Source: Streptomyces sp. ISL-66 | GTDB lineage: Bacteria > Actinomycetota > Actinomycetes > Streptomycetales > Streptomycetaceae | Direction: 5' to 3' | NCBI RefSeq assembly: GCF_018614135.1 | Contig: NZ_JAGGOW010000027.1 | Location: 19,117-83,116 of the forward strand | DNA length: 64,000 nucleotides | In this document: in pieces, positions 9,065 through 17,054 of the stretch | Position numbering within the stretch: position 1 is the first letter of the stretch | Layout: every line of letters begins with the position of its first letter | The notes under the pieces: generated by a model | What the model saw: only the letters and a program-made list of their open reading frames with translations | What the model was told of the DNA's origin: nothing | Databases searched by the model: none | Made by a program: the position numbers and the translations under genes

Positions 9065-12000
9065 ATGAGTTTGTCCCGACAATCCCGCACCACCCCGTCC
9101 GGGGAGAGCGCTGCTCCCTACCCGGTTGACCTCAACCCTCTGCGACGGGAGGACCTGTCTCCCGAGCTGCTGGCGGCCCTGGAAGCACTCTCCGTCTCCC
9201 TCACGGAAACGCGATCGGCGAACCCCACTCCCTTGGCCGGCGCCTTGTCGAGGCTCACCGAGGCGGACGTGGAACACTCGCTCAACTCCACACCCGTGCA
9301 GTGGCGCCGCAATCTGCTCAGTACGCTCCGCATCCCCATAGACGGCACGCGCGTCAACCGGGCGCTCTGCCATGACGTACTGACGCGTATCCAGCGGGAT
9401 CCGGAAGGCCCGCGAGCCCAGCAGGCAGCCCGCCATCTGACCCACCCCGTCTTCCACGACCTGGCACTGGCCAGCTTCGAGTACACCAACGGCGTGCCCG
9501 AGGACGCATCGCGCCCCCTCACGCATCGCTGGAGCCCCGCCCTCCTGCGCCTGACCGCCTGGGCACAGCTCGGGGCGAGGGTGGACAGTGCGCACATCTG
9601 GTCGTGGGCACTCACCCAGCCCTGGATGACGGACACCGGAGTTCCGGTCGAGGGGGTCCTGTCGGCCGCTCGGCTGGTGGTGGATCTGGCTCCTGATACG
9701 GCAGCCGAGGAGGAGGAAGAGGAAGACATGCCGGATGAGACCGACGACTTGCCTTGGGTCGGAGCGGAGCTCGTCGCCGAGGGGTCGGACTCCGACCAGC
9801 TCGCCGCCGCGTTGCAGTCCGTCAAGGAGGCGCTGGAAGCCGCTGCCGAACCGGCTCGCCGTACCGCAGCGGCCATCGCCGCCGAGGCCCGCCCGGCCGA
9901 CGAGGATCTGAGCGCGCTGCGCAACGTCGCAGAGGCCTTCGACGTCGCGGCACGTGGTCTGCGGGCGCACGGAGCGGAACTGACAAGGGCAGATCTGGCC
10001 CATGTCCGGAAGGAAACTGACGCGGCGCTGAACCAGTTGTCTGCCGCGCCCCTACGGGAGCGGCTCGCCCTGGTGGCGCGGCTTGCGTGTCGTCATGCAG
10101 ATGCCGCGCTCGCCCAGGATCTGGCGACCGCCCAGGAGCGCGCACGCGCCATTCGCGCCGTCTCCGAGTGGGAGAGCGCGGACCTGGCGGACGCTGAGGC
10201 GCTCGACGCGTTGCTGACCATGGTGGAACTGCACGCCGACGAGCACGATCCGGCTGAGATCCTCGCACTGCTCCCCACTGCGGTGAAGAGCCGGTGGCTG
10301 GCGTATCCGGCGGGAAACTACACGCAGCTCCTGTTCCGTCCCGCAGACCCCGAGACCGTCGAGGCAACTGCGCGAGGGGCCCGATCCGCCACTGAGGAAG
10401 CAGCCCCCGAAGCGCTCCCCACGGACACCACAAGCGCCGACCCCCTGCCCCGACCCTCCCGCGGATCCGCGAAGGAGGCCACTGGTGACCTCGACGAGGG
10501 CTGTCCCCCGGACACCGCAGCGGACGAGTCGGCGAGAACCTTGCGAGACACCGTTCCCCCGCCTCGGGCAGCGGAGGAACCGCCGGTCATGAACGCCCCG
10601 GTCGTCCCGAGGGCACAGGGAGAACCTGCTGTCGCCCACGTACGCTCGGAACCCGACCCTGTCCCCCCGCCGGCCGAGCGCTGGGTCGCCCCGGCGCCCG
10701 CTGCCGCCCCGCGTCCCAAGGACCTTGGACGGACGGTGGAGAACACGCCCTCTGAGTCCCACAAGTCCCTCGGCAAGCTCATCTCGGCCGAGCGCTACGG
10801 CCTGGCGGCCTCCCTGGCCGCCGGTCTCGGTGAACCGTCGCACCGCATCACCGCGCTCCAACTCGCGGCCTGCGCAGAAGCCGTGCGCTCGGCGAGCAGC
10901 GAGAGCGTCACTCGCATGCGTACGCTGCTCGCCGGTCCCGACTTCGAAGAGCTCACGGCCAGCCGCCCCGACGCCGCTCTCGTGACCGCCGCGCTCCTGC
11001 GCACGGTGCTGGTGACGGGCGACTCCGAGGCCGGTGCCTCGCTCAGCCGGGTTGCCTCCGGACTGCCGCTGAGCCTGGCCCAGGTCGCGGACGAGGTGGC
11101 ACAGCGCGCGCTCAAGTCCCTGCTCCTGCACTCTCCGCCACTCGCCCTGGCTCGGGACACGGCCGAGCTGGAAAGTGCTTTGGAGGATGCCCGAGAGGAT
11201 TGCAAGCAGGCGCTCGACCAGGTCCCCAGCATCCGGTTCCCCCGAGCCCACAAAATCGTCCGCCGCTGGTGGGACCCGCAGAAGGGGCTCATCGGCTCGC
11301 TGCTGCAGCACGCTGTGGACGATGACAGGAGCGGTCTCGACGAGCTGTCCCGCACGGTGCGGGAGCTTCGCGATCCGGCGGTCATCCAGTCCAAACTGGA
11401 CAAGATCGACCGAGAGTTCATGTCTCCGGGAGCCCGCAGTCGCCTGGAGGGGCCGGCCCGCCAGGACCTGTTGCGCCACACGGCGGACCGGCTCGCCTTG
11501 GTCGCCAGGTGGATCCGACAGGCCCAGGAGCTCGGCGCACGCGACACCAACTGGAGCGCCGACCAGGTGCAAGAGATGCGTGTCCTGGTCCTTGGGCACA
11601 GCGAGGGCGTCCTTCGTGACGTACGTGAGCAGGCGGTCACCAGCGATGGTGTCGCAGCGGCGACGATGGAGGCCACGGCTACCGCGCTCGCCCGAACCTT
11701 CGCTCTGTTGTCCGGTGAGGCACGGCTGGAGAACACAGAGCTGACCACTGAGCTTGCGTTGCACGCGGAACTCCTGAAGGTCCCCGGAGCTGTCGTCGAC
11801 GCGGTTACTGGTGGCATCACGGCCCCCGATGTGTCTGCCGCCGAGCTTGCTCGTGCGGGAGACCGATCCTGGGAGGACGCCGTACACGTCCAGGTGACGA
11901 ACGAGCACTTCGCCACGGCGCGGAATCTGCTCGACCTCTGGACGAAACGGCAGCTCCCGGGCCTCGGAGAGCACACCGCTCCTCCGGAGAAACTGCAGAC

Positions 12001-15000
12001 CCTCGTCCTGGAATCCGGCAAGCAGGTCGCCCACGAGCTGCGTGACACCCGCCAGCGTCTTGAGGAGAACCTGCGGCGCGCCCGCGTCGACGGCGCCCTC
12101 ACCGAAGAACGCGAACGCACCTTCGAGCGCCGGATCCAGGATGCCGTGCCCGTTCCCGACGGCGATCTGGCCCGCGTACGGCGCGACCTGGACGGGCTCT
12201 CCGGGGAACTCAACCGTGCGCAAGCCAACCACGCCGCTGCGCTGCTCGCGCGGCTCAACGAGATCGACGGACTCCACGCCGAAGATCGTGAGCGCGTCGA
12301 GCAGTTGATCAGCGCCGGCGATCTGCTCACCGCCGATGAGCTCATCTCCCACCTGGTGAACGGCGAAAGCATCCCGGACACCCAGGCGACGGACCGGAGC
12401 CTGGCGGCCTTCTTCCCGGACGTTCCGAACGCCTTGCCCGGAATGGGCATCTCCAGCGAACTGATCAATGCCGTTCGGCAGCGCAGGCGCTTCGAGGATC
12501 TCGAAGCGCTCGACTACTCCGCCTTGTCACCCGAGATCGCCGAGCAGACGGCTCAAGGTCTCGCCGGGTGGGCCGACCTCGCTTCTCGAAAGGGCAGCCT
12601 CCGTACCCAGGGGGTACGAGAGAGCGAGCTGCTCATGCCCGCGCTCCGACTCGTCGGCTACAGCAGCAAGAAGGGCCCGCAGCGGGTCGAGAAGCCGCGG
12701 TCCGGCAGCTACCGCTTCCTCGATGTACCCGAGGTCGAGTACACCGGGTCGGCACTGGTGCCCTCGTTCGGATCCGGACTGCGAGGCAGCCTCCGTGTGA
12801 TGCTGGTGTGGGACAGGCCCTCGGCTGAAACCCTGATGTCCTGGATCCAGCAGGATCCGAATGACGACAGTCTGCTCGTCGCGTACTTCGGCACGCTGTC
12901 GGTGCGGGACCGTAGGGCCCTCGCGGCGCAGAGCGCCGGCGGAAGGCGGGCCATCGTCGTACTGGACGACTCGGCACTCGCACATCTGGCCGCATGCGGC
13001 AATCAGCGTCTCGACTCGGCCATGCGCGTGCTGTTGCCCTTCTCGGCGGTCAACCCCTACGTGATGGGCAAGCGTGCTCCCGTGTCCGAGGAGATGTTCT
13101 TCGGCCGCCGCCACGAGCTCACCTCGGTGCAGCGCGCCACGGGCGACCAGGTGGTGTTCGGTGGGCGCGGGCTCGGCAAGTCGGCTCTGTTGAAGGAGGC
13201 CGGACGAAAGTACGAGGCTCAGATCCCGGACTCCCGCTTCAGCCTGCTGCTGTCGCTGGACTCCACCTTCACCGGCACCAACGCGCCGTCCAGCACGGTC
13301 TGGGACCGCATCGGCCGGCGCTTGCTGGAGCGTGAGGCCCTTACCGTGCCTCGGAGGGTGAAGGCGGACGCCGCCCTCACCTACCAGCACGTGTTGGATG
13401 GCATGAAGACATGGCTCCGTGAGGACACCAAGCGGGGATTGCTGATCATGCTCGACGAGGCCGACGGCTTCTTCGAGTCCGACTCCCCACAGTTCACCGA
13501 GACCCGTCGGCTCCGCGACCTGGGTGCCGAGACGGAGGACCGAGTCAAGGTCGTGTTCGCGGGACTTCACTCGGTGCAGCGCTACGCGAAGATCGCCGTG
13601 AACAGCCCGTTCAGCCACCTCGCCCAGCGTCCCACCGTGATCGGACCGCTCCGTCCGCAAGATGCGGTGAATCTGCTCATCGCACCCCTCGCCGTGCTGG
13701 GGTACGAATTCGAAGAGCCCGCGTTGGTGCACCGCATCCTCGGGCACTGCTCCTACCAGCCGTTCCTTCTCCAGATGTTCGGCCACCGACTGGTGCAGAC
13801 CATGCACTCGAAGCGCAGCGGCACTGCGTCTGGCCCGCCCTACACCATCACGCGCGTCGATGTGGAGGCCGTACAGTCCGATCGGGCCCTGAGGACCAGT
13901 ATCACCGAGGCCTTCCACGACACGCTGCGGCTCGACTCCCGGTACAACGTGATCGCCAACGTGGTCGCCCACCACGCGCATCACTACGGTCTTGACGCCC
14001 GGCTGAGCCAGGTACAGCTGCGGGATGAGTGCACGTACTGGTGGCCGAAGGGCTTCGAAAACCTGGACACGGACCAGTTCCGCGCCTACCTGTCCGAGAT
14101 GGAGGGGCTCGGCGTGCTCGCGCCGGATCCCGATCACCGAGGCTGGCACCTGCGCAGCGCGAACGCGCTGAGCATGATCGGCAATCTGGAGATGGTGGAA
14201 GCCGAGCTGGAGCAGGCTTCCAGCCGGAGGGTGGCGGAGGACTTCAGCAAGTTCGAGGCCCGGCACCGCTCACGCGACGGTCACTCGCACTCCCCCCTCA
14301 CCGCCGATCAGATCGCGGACGTACTGCCGGGTCACGGCAATCAGGCTCGTTTGATCATCGGGACGATCGCCACCGGAATCGACCGGGTGAGCGCCGCCTT
14401 GCGGGACGTGGCCGAGACCACCGGCTGGGAGATGCCGCAGGTGTCGAAGCGCTCCGATTTCGACCGTGAGCTCATGGGAGGCAGGGCCGGCCAGCAGAGG
14501 GTGGTGGTATCAGACCTCACGGTGAAGTCCCCGGGCGAGGAGGCGTGCCGCGAAACCATGGCGATGGCCCTCGACCGCAACCCGGGCGGGTCCGGCGTCA
14601 CCCGGTCGGCGGTCGTCATCGCAGGTACCGACCAGCGGACCCTTTGGTCGCTCGCCCTCGCGGGAGGCCAGGACGACGGCCTGGAGATCGAGGCGCTCCC
14701 CTTGCGCCGGTACACGTCGGACGGCCTTCGCTCTTGGGCCCAGGAGCAGGAGGGAGTGCCGTTCTCGTCCGAACCCCAGCTGCAGCACCTCCGGGACACC
14801 ACTGGTGGCTGGCCTCTGCTGGTGAACCGGCTCGCGGCGATCCTCAAGACCGAGCCGAGTGGAGCAAAGGCGCTCCGGCAGCTGGCAGCCGGGCTCGAAA
14901 GTACCGATGGCTCGACCGAGTTCCTGAGGCAGGCCGGGCTGATCTCCAAGACGCCCCAGTGGGTTGCCTACCGGGCGGTTCTGGAGTTCATGACCGATGA

Positions 15001-15181
15001 CGGCTTGATCATCGATGACCTCCGGGCGGCGATCGAGGCCGACACGGACGGAGAACAGGTGGACGCCTCGGACTCACTCCGCATCCTGCGCGCCATGCAG
15101 GTGCTCGATGTGGACAGCGCTGGCAAGCATCGCCTTGAGCCGGTCCTTCGGTCATGCTGGCATCGGATCTACGCGGACTGA
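9065..15181 (+). CDS. Giant P-loop ATPase (2038 aa) with long helical N terminus
   Basis: ATG 9065 is chosen because GGAG lies 6 bases upstream; a TTG at 9041 is a weaker alternative. The first ~1300 residues are mostly predicted helical and charged, with an acidic run (EEEEEEDMPDE, ~217-227) and a Pro/Ala/Glu-rich linker at ~440-555. A STAND/ORC-like ATPase module follows: FFGRRHEL, Walker A GGRGLGKSALL around 1364-1374, Walker B LLIMLDEAD around 1460, then a winged-helix-like region ending near 1720. Residues ~1780-2038 look like a second, degenerate NTPase-like or regulatory domain without a clear Walker A. The gene sits 58 bp after the 858-aa gene and is the last of the operon. Likely an energy-dependent sensor or switch for the helicase-nuclease (inference). 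The exact family is not recognised. Confidence 0.8.
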   Translation: MSLSRQSRTTPSGESAAPYPVDLNPLRREDLSPELLAALEALSVSLTETRSANPTPLAGALSRLTEADVEHSLNSTPVQWRRNLLSTLRIPIDGTRVNRALCHDVLTRIQRDPEGPRAQQAARHLTHPVFHDLALASFEYTNGVPEDASRPLTHRWSPALLRLTAWAQLGARVDSAHIWSWALTQPWMTDTGVPVEGVLSAARLVVDLAPDTAAEEEEEEDMPDETDDLPWVGAELVAEGSDSDQLAAALQSVKEALEAAAEPARRTAAAIAAEARPADEDLSALRNVAEAFDVAARGLRAHGAELTRADLAHVRKETDAALNQLSAAPLRERLALVARLACRHADAALAQDLATAQERARAIRAVSEWESADLADAEALDALLTMVELHADEHDPAEILALLPTAVKSRWLAYPAGNYTQLLFRPADPETVEATARGARSATEEAAPEALPTDTTSADPLPRPSRGSAKEATGDLDEGCPPDTAADESARTLRDTVPPPRAAEEPPVMNAPVVPRAQGEPAVAHVRSEPDPVPPPAERWVAPAPAAAPRPKDLGRTVENTPSESHKSLGKLISAERYGLAASLAAGLGEPSHRITALQLAACAEAVRSASSESVTRMRTLLAGPDFEELTASRPDAALVTAALLRTVLVTGDSEAGASLSRVASGLPLSLAQVADEVAQRALKSLLLHSPPLALARDTAELESALEDAREDCKQALDQVPSIRFPRAHKIVRRWWDPQKGLIGSLLQHAVDDDRSGLDELSRTVRELRDPAVIQSKLDKIDREFMSPGARSRLEGPARQDLLRHTADRLALVARWIRQAQELGARDTNWSADQVQEMRVLVLGHSEGVLRDVREQAVTSDGVAAATMEATATALARTFALLSGEARLENTELTTELALHAELLKVPGAVVDAVTGGITAPDVSAAELARAGDRSWEDAVHVQVTNEHFATARNLLDLWTKRQLPGLGEHTAPPEKLQTLVLESGKQVAHELRDTRQRLEENLRRARVDGALTEERERTFERRIQDAVPVPDGDLARVRRDLDGLSGELNRAQANHAAALLARLNEIDGLHAEDRERVEQLISAGDLLTADELISHLVNGESIPDTQATDRSLAAFFPDVPNALPGMGISSELINAVRQRRRFEDLEALDYSALSPEIAEQTAQGLAGWADLASRKGSLRTQGVRESELLMPALRLVGYSSKKGPQRVEKPRSGSYRFLDVPEVEYTGSALVPSFGSGLRGSLRVMLVWDRPSAETLMSWIQQDPNDDSLLVAYFGTLSVRDRRALAAQSAGGRRAIVVLDDSALAHLAACGNQRLDSAMRVLLPFSAVNPYVMGKRAPVSEEMFFGRRHELTSVQRATGDQVVFGGRGLGKSALLKEAGRKYEAQIPDSRFSLLLSLDSTFTGTNAPSSTVWDRIGRRLLEREALTVPRRVKADAALTYQHVLDGMKTWLREDTKRGLLIMLDEADGFFESDSPQFTETRRLRDLGAETEDRVKVVFAGLHSVQRYAKIAVNSPFSHLAQRPTVIGPLRPQDAVNLLIAPLAVLGYEFEEPALVHRILGHCSYQPFLLQMFGHRLVQTMHSKRSGTASGPPYTITRVDVEAVQSDRALRTSITEAFHDTLRLDSRYNVIANVVAHHAHHYGLDARLSQVQLRDECTYWWPKGFENLDTDQFRAYLSEMEGLGVLAPDPDHRGWHLRSANALSMIGNLEMVEAELEQASSRRVAEDFSKFEARHRSRDGHSHSPLTADQIADVLPGHGNQARLIIGTIATGIDRVSAALRDVAETTGWEMPQVSKRSDFDRELMGGRAGQQRVVVSDLTVKSPGEEACRETMAMALDRNPGGSGVTRSAVVIAGTDQRTLWSLALAGGQDDGLEIEALPLRRYTSDGLRSWAQEQEGVPFSSEPQLQHLRDTTGGWPLLVNRLAAILKTEPSGAKALRQLAAGLESTDGSTEFLRQAGLISKTPQWVAYRAVLEFMTDDGLIIDDLRAAIEADTDGEQVDASDSLRILRAMQVLDVDSAGKHRLEPVLRSCWHRIYAD

Positions 15182-15205
15182 GCCAAAAGCCGACGAGGTA
15201 TAACG

Positions 15206-15245
15206 CCTCTGGGGGCCAACACGTTTCGACGTTGGCCCCCAGAGG
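15206..15245 (+). terminator. Terminator hairpin of the giant operon
   Basis: A perfect 15-bp stem, CCTCTGGGGGCCAAC pairing with GTTGGCCCCCAGAGG, closes a 10-nt loop 25 bp after the ATPase stop codon. There is no long T tract, as is common in Streptomyces. Confidence 0.8.
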
Positions 15246-15397
15246 TCAGCCGATGGACGAGGAAGCTGCTAGGACGCCACCCGCCGCCTGCGCCCTCTAC
15301 GGTCGAGTCCTGAAAAGCCCCTTGGCCAAAGAGATGATCCGAGGGAATCGACCTGGCGGCCTGCGAGCAGCGAAGTAGACCTGGAAATGGCGTGATG

Positions 15398-15431
15398 AAC
15401 GGGTGGCGCAGCAGATGCTGTGCCACCCGTT
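15398..15431. other. Second strong hairpin in the gap after the giant operon
   Basis: AACGGGTGGCGCAGCA pairs with TGCTGTGCCACCCGTT with one G-T pair and a very short loop. The right arm runs into TTCGTTAC. It could be a bidirectional terminator or a relic structure. The surrounding 15246-15617 stretch holds no gene that I can support. Confidence 0.4.
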
Positions 15432-15533
15432 TCGTTACCCTCCGCAGGCGCGCGTTGTCGAAGGCGGTCTGCGGCACGGGAGGGTTGGCGCAATGGCCTG
15501 GGGGAGCGCTCTGCCGGGTTAGGCTGCGCATTC

Positions 15534-15551
15534 TCCCCAGATTTTCCCCAG
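15534..15551. repeat. TCCCCAG pair (11-bp phased)
   Basis: Two TCCCCAG heptamers begin at 15534 and 15545, exactly 11 bp apart. The same pair recurs at five further places in this locus (15916/15927, 15947/15958, about 22810/22822, 23007/23018, 23038/23049). Confidence 0.5.
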
Positions 15552-15617
15552 GGCTCCGAATTGACCCCTCGGAGGCGTTCGCTGTAGCGAACCCGACCGG
15601 AGATTCTTGCCTGCTGT

Positions 15618-15815
15618 CTACAGCCAGTCGCGCTTCTTGAAGATGACGTACAGGCTGACGCAGACGACCGCCATCAGCAGGATTGCGAAGGGGTACCCGC
15701 CCGCCCACTTCAGTTCGGGCATGTCCTCGAAGTTCATGCCGTAGATGGTTCCCACGAGTGTGGGTGCGAACAGGATGGCAGCCCAGGAGGAGATCTTCTT
15801 GAAGTTGTCACCCTC
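15618..15815 (-). pseudogene. 3' fragment of a corA magnesium/cobalt transporter gene
   Basis: Reading leftwards, the frame gives KKISSWAAILFAPTLVGTIY, the CorA signature GMN in YGMNF, then a second hydrophobic segment and the basic end KKRDWL. These are the last ~65 residues of CorA, covering both transmembrane helices and the intervening pore motif. The ~250-residue cytoplasmic N-terminal part is absent: right of 15815 the sequence is unrelated. It is a remnant and cannot make a working channel. A shorter copy of the same fragment (ending at GTIY) lies at 22832-22903. Confidence 0.85.
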
Positions 15816-15966
15816 ACACCGTTGACCTGCGGAAATCGGCTGCCCAGGTGGTGTGGCCTGCGAGAATTCGTCTTTCCGACCCTTTCGCCGCGCTGTCCAT
15901 TGATGCGGCCGATCCTCCCCAGCCGCTCCCCAGCAGGGCCTCGTTCTCCCCGGATTCTCCCCAGCC
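15741..15966. repeat. Direct repeat copy A (corA end plus leader of the toxin module)
   Basis: This ~220-bp stretch is matched, clearly but imperfectly, by 22832-23054. The shared part begins inside the corA remnant (GTAGATGGTTCC), passes CACCCTCACACCG, and ends in the C-rich TCCCCAG block. Copy A lies immediately upstream of the intact toxin module; copy B lies upstream of the decayed one. Confidence 0.8.
15916..15964 (+). promoter_or_regulatory. Phased TCCCCAG array upstream of the toxin operon
   Basis: TCCCCAG-like heptamers start at 15916, 15927, 15947 (TCCCCGG) and 15958. Within each pair the step is 11 bp, and the two pairs are 31 bp apart, so all fall close to the same face of the helix. 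The array ends ~120 bp before the first gene of the toxin operon. It could be a binding array for a regulator (inference). Confidence 0.45.
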
Positions 15967-16083
15967 ATGGCAGATTTCGGCGCCCGTGCCGGCCCGGGAC
16001 CGATGGGCGAGCCTCCTCGAGACTCGCTGATCGGGGTACCGTCTCCCCTTCGGATGCGGATCATGTGGAGGGGGCACAACTAC

Positions 16084-16488
16084 ATGGGGCTGACGGGGGA
16101 AATTGCCGCGATACGGGACGGCCAGGGTGATCCGGACCGCCTGGTCGGGGAGTTCCGGCGGGCGGCGCTGCTGGTTCCGCTCGCCGATGGTCCCGACGAC
16201 GGGCTGATGTCGGCAGTGTCGGGCGGCATCCGGTGGGTGTACGCGTTCACGGACGAGGAGGCCATGGCCCGGTTTGCGGCGGCGCGCGGCGAGCTGGAGG
16301 AACGGGCCTGGCCGTACGTCTCGATGCTGGGCGCGAGGCTGGTGGACGTGGTGGTGCCCGAGGCACAGGGGCCGGCCGGGGTCGTGGTGAATGTGGCGGA
16401 CGGGGCCGGGTCGATGTTCTTCCCGCCGGTGGCCGGGATCGTGCCCGACGTCAGCGCCGTGGACGTGGACCGTGGGGAGGCTGCCTGA
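16084..16488 (+). CDS. SseB-like small protein of the toxin operon
   Basis: A 134-aa protein. ATG 16084 is chosen because GGAGGGGG lies directly upstream; in-frame starts farther upstream lack a ribosome site. The sequence has an SseB-N-type look (RRAALLVPLADG, WVYAFTDEEAMARFA) that is common in small proteins encoded beside type VII-linked toxins in Streptomyces. It overlaps the next gene as TGATG. A role as chaperone or accessory of the downstream secreted toxin is inferred from position. Confidence 0.7.
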   Translation: MGLTGEIAAIRDGQGDPDRLVGEFRRAALLVPLADGPDDGLMSAVSGGIRWVYAFTDEEAMARFAAARGELEERAWPYVSMLGARLVDVVVPEAQGPAGVVVNVADGAGSMFFPPVAGIVPDVSAVDVDRGEAA

Positions 16489-17054
16489 TGGCGGGTGACG
16501 GGGACCTTGAGGTTTCGCCGGCGGCGGTCAAGAACATCCGGGACGGTTTGCGGGCGGCGATCGGTGAGCTGCGTGAGTCGGGGGACGCGGCGGGTGCGTC
16601 GATGGGTGCGGGGTTCGAGAACCTGTCGATGACGGGGATGGAGGCCGGGCACCCCGGAGTCGCCACGGACTTCGAGGATTTCTGCGAGCGCTGGGAGTGG
16701 GGTGTGCGGAGTCTGGTGCAGAACGCCAGCGCCCTGGCCGGCAATCTCGGGATCGCGGCTGGGACGGTGTGGGAGGAGGAGCAGTACCTCCAGGGCTCGT
16801 TCAAGGTGGTCGCGAATGCTGCCGCGTTCGGCAATCCACACGCGAGCGAGGACGAGATCGAGCAGAAGGGCTGGGGGGACATCTTCTCCGCCGACACCTA
16901 CAAGCCCGATTACAGTGCCGAGTCCTTCGAGAAGAGCGGCGAGGACATAAAGAAGACCTGGTCGGACACGGGGGACAAGCTGACGTCCACGGGGAAGATC
17001 GGCTCGGTGAAGGACCTGCTGGAGCAGGCGAAGCGTGACGGGGACGGGCGCTGA
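16488..17054 (+). CDS. WXG-type partner protein for the Rhs toxin
   Basis: A 188-aa helical protein starting at ATG 16488 within a TGATG overlap and ending in another TGATG overlap with the Rhs gene, so all three genes are translationally coupled. Its first ~110 residues have the helix-turn-helix layout of WXG100/ESX-like proteins, with WEWGVRSLVQNASAL near the middle and VWEEEQYL after it. The C-terminal ~70 residues are polar. Such proteins usually pair with the N terminus of a type VII substrate. Family membership is inferred from layout and context rather than a decisive motif. Confidence 0.65.
   Translation: MAGDGDLEVSPAAVKNIRDGLRAAIGELRESGDAAGASMGAGFENLSMTGMEAGHPGVATDFEDFCERWEWGVRSLVQNASALAGNLGIAAGTVWEEEQYLQGSFKVVANAAAFGNPHASEDEIEQKGWGDIFSADTYKPDYSAESFEKSGEDIKKTWSDTGDKLTSTGKIGSVKDLLEQAKRDGDGR

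Noticed and set aside
380..15181. Assignment of the large operon to BREX, DISARM, Druantia, Shango or Dpd
   Set aside because: None of these could be matched gene for gene by reading; left unnamed.
15169..15708. A 179-codon minus-strand frame in the gap after the large operon
   Set aside because: Low-complexity Arg/Pro/Ser content and overlap with two hairpins and the corA remnant; not convincing.
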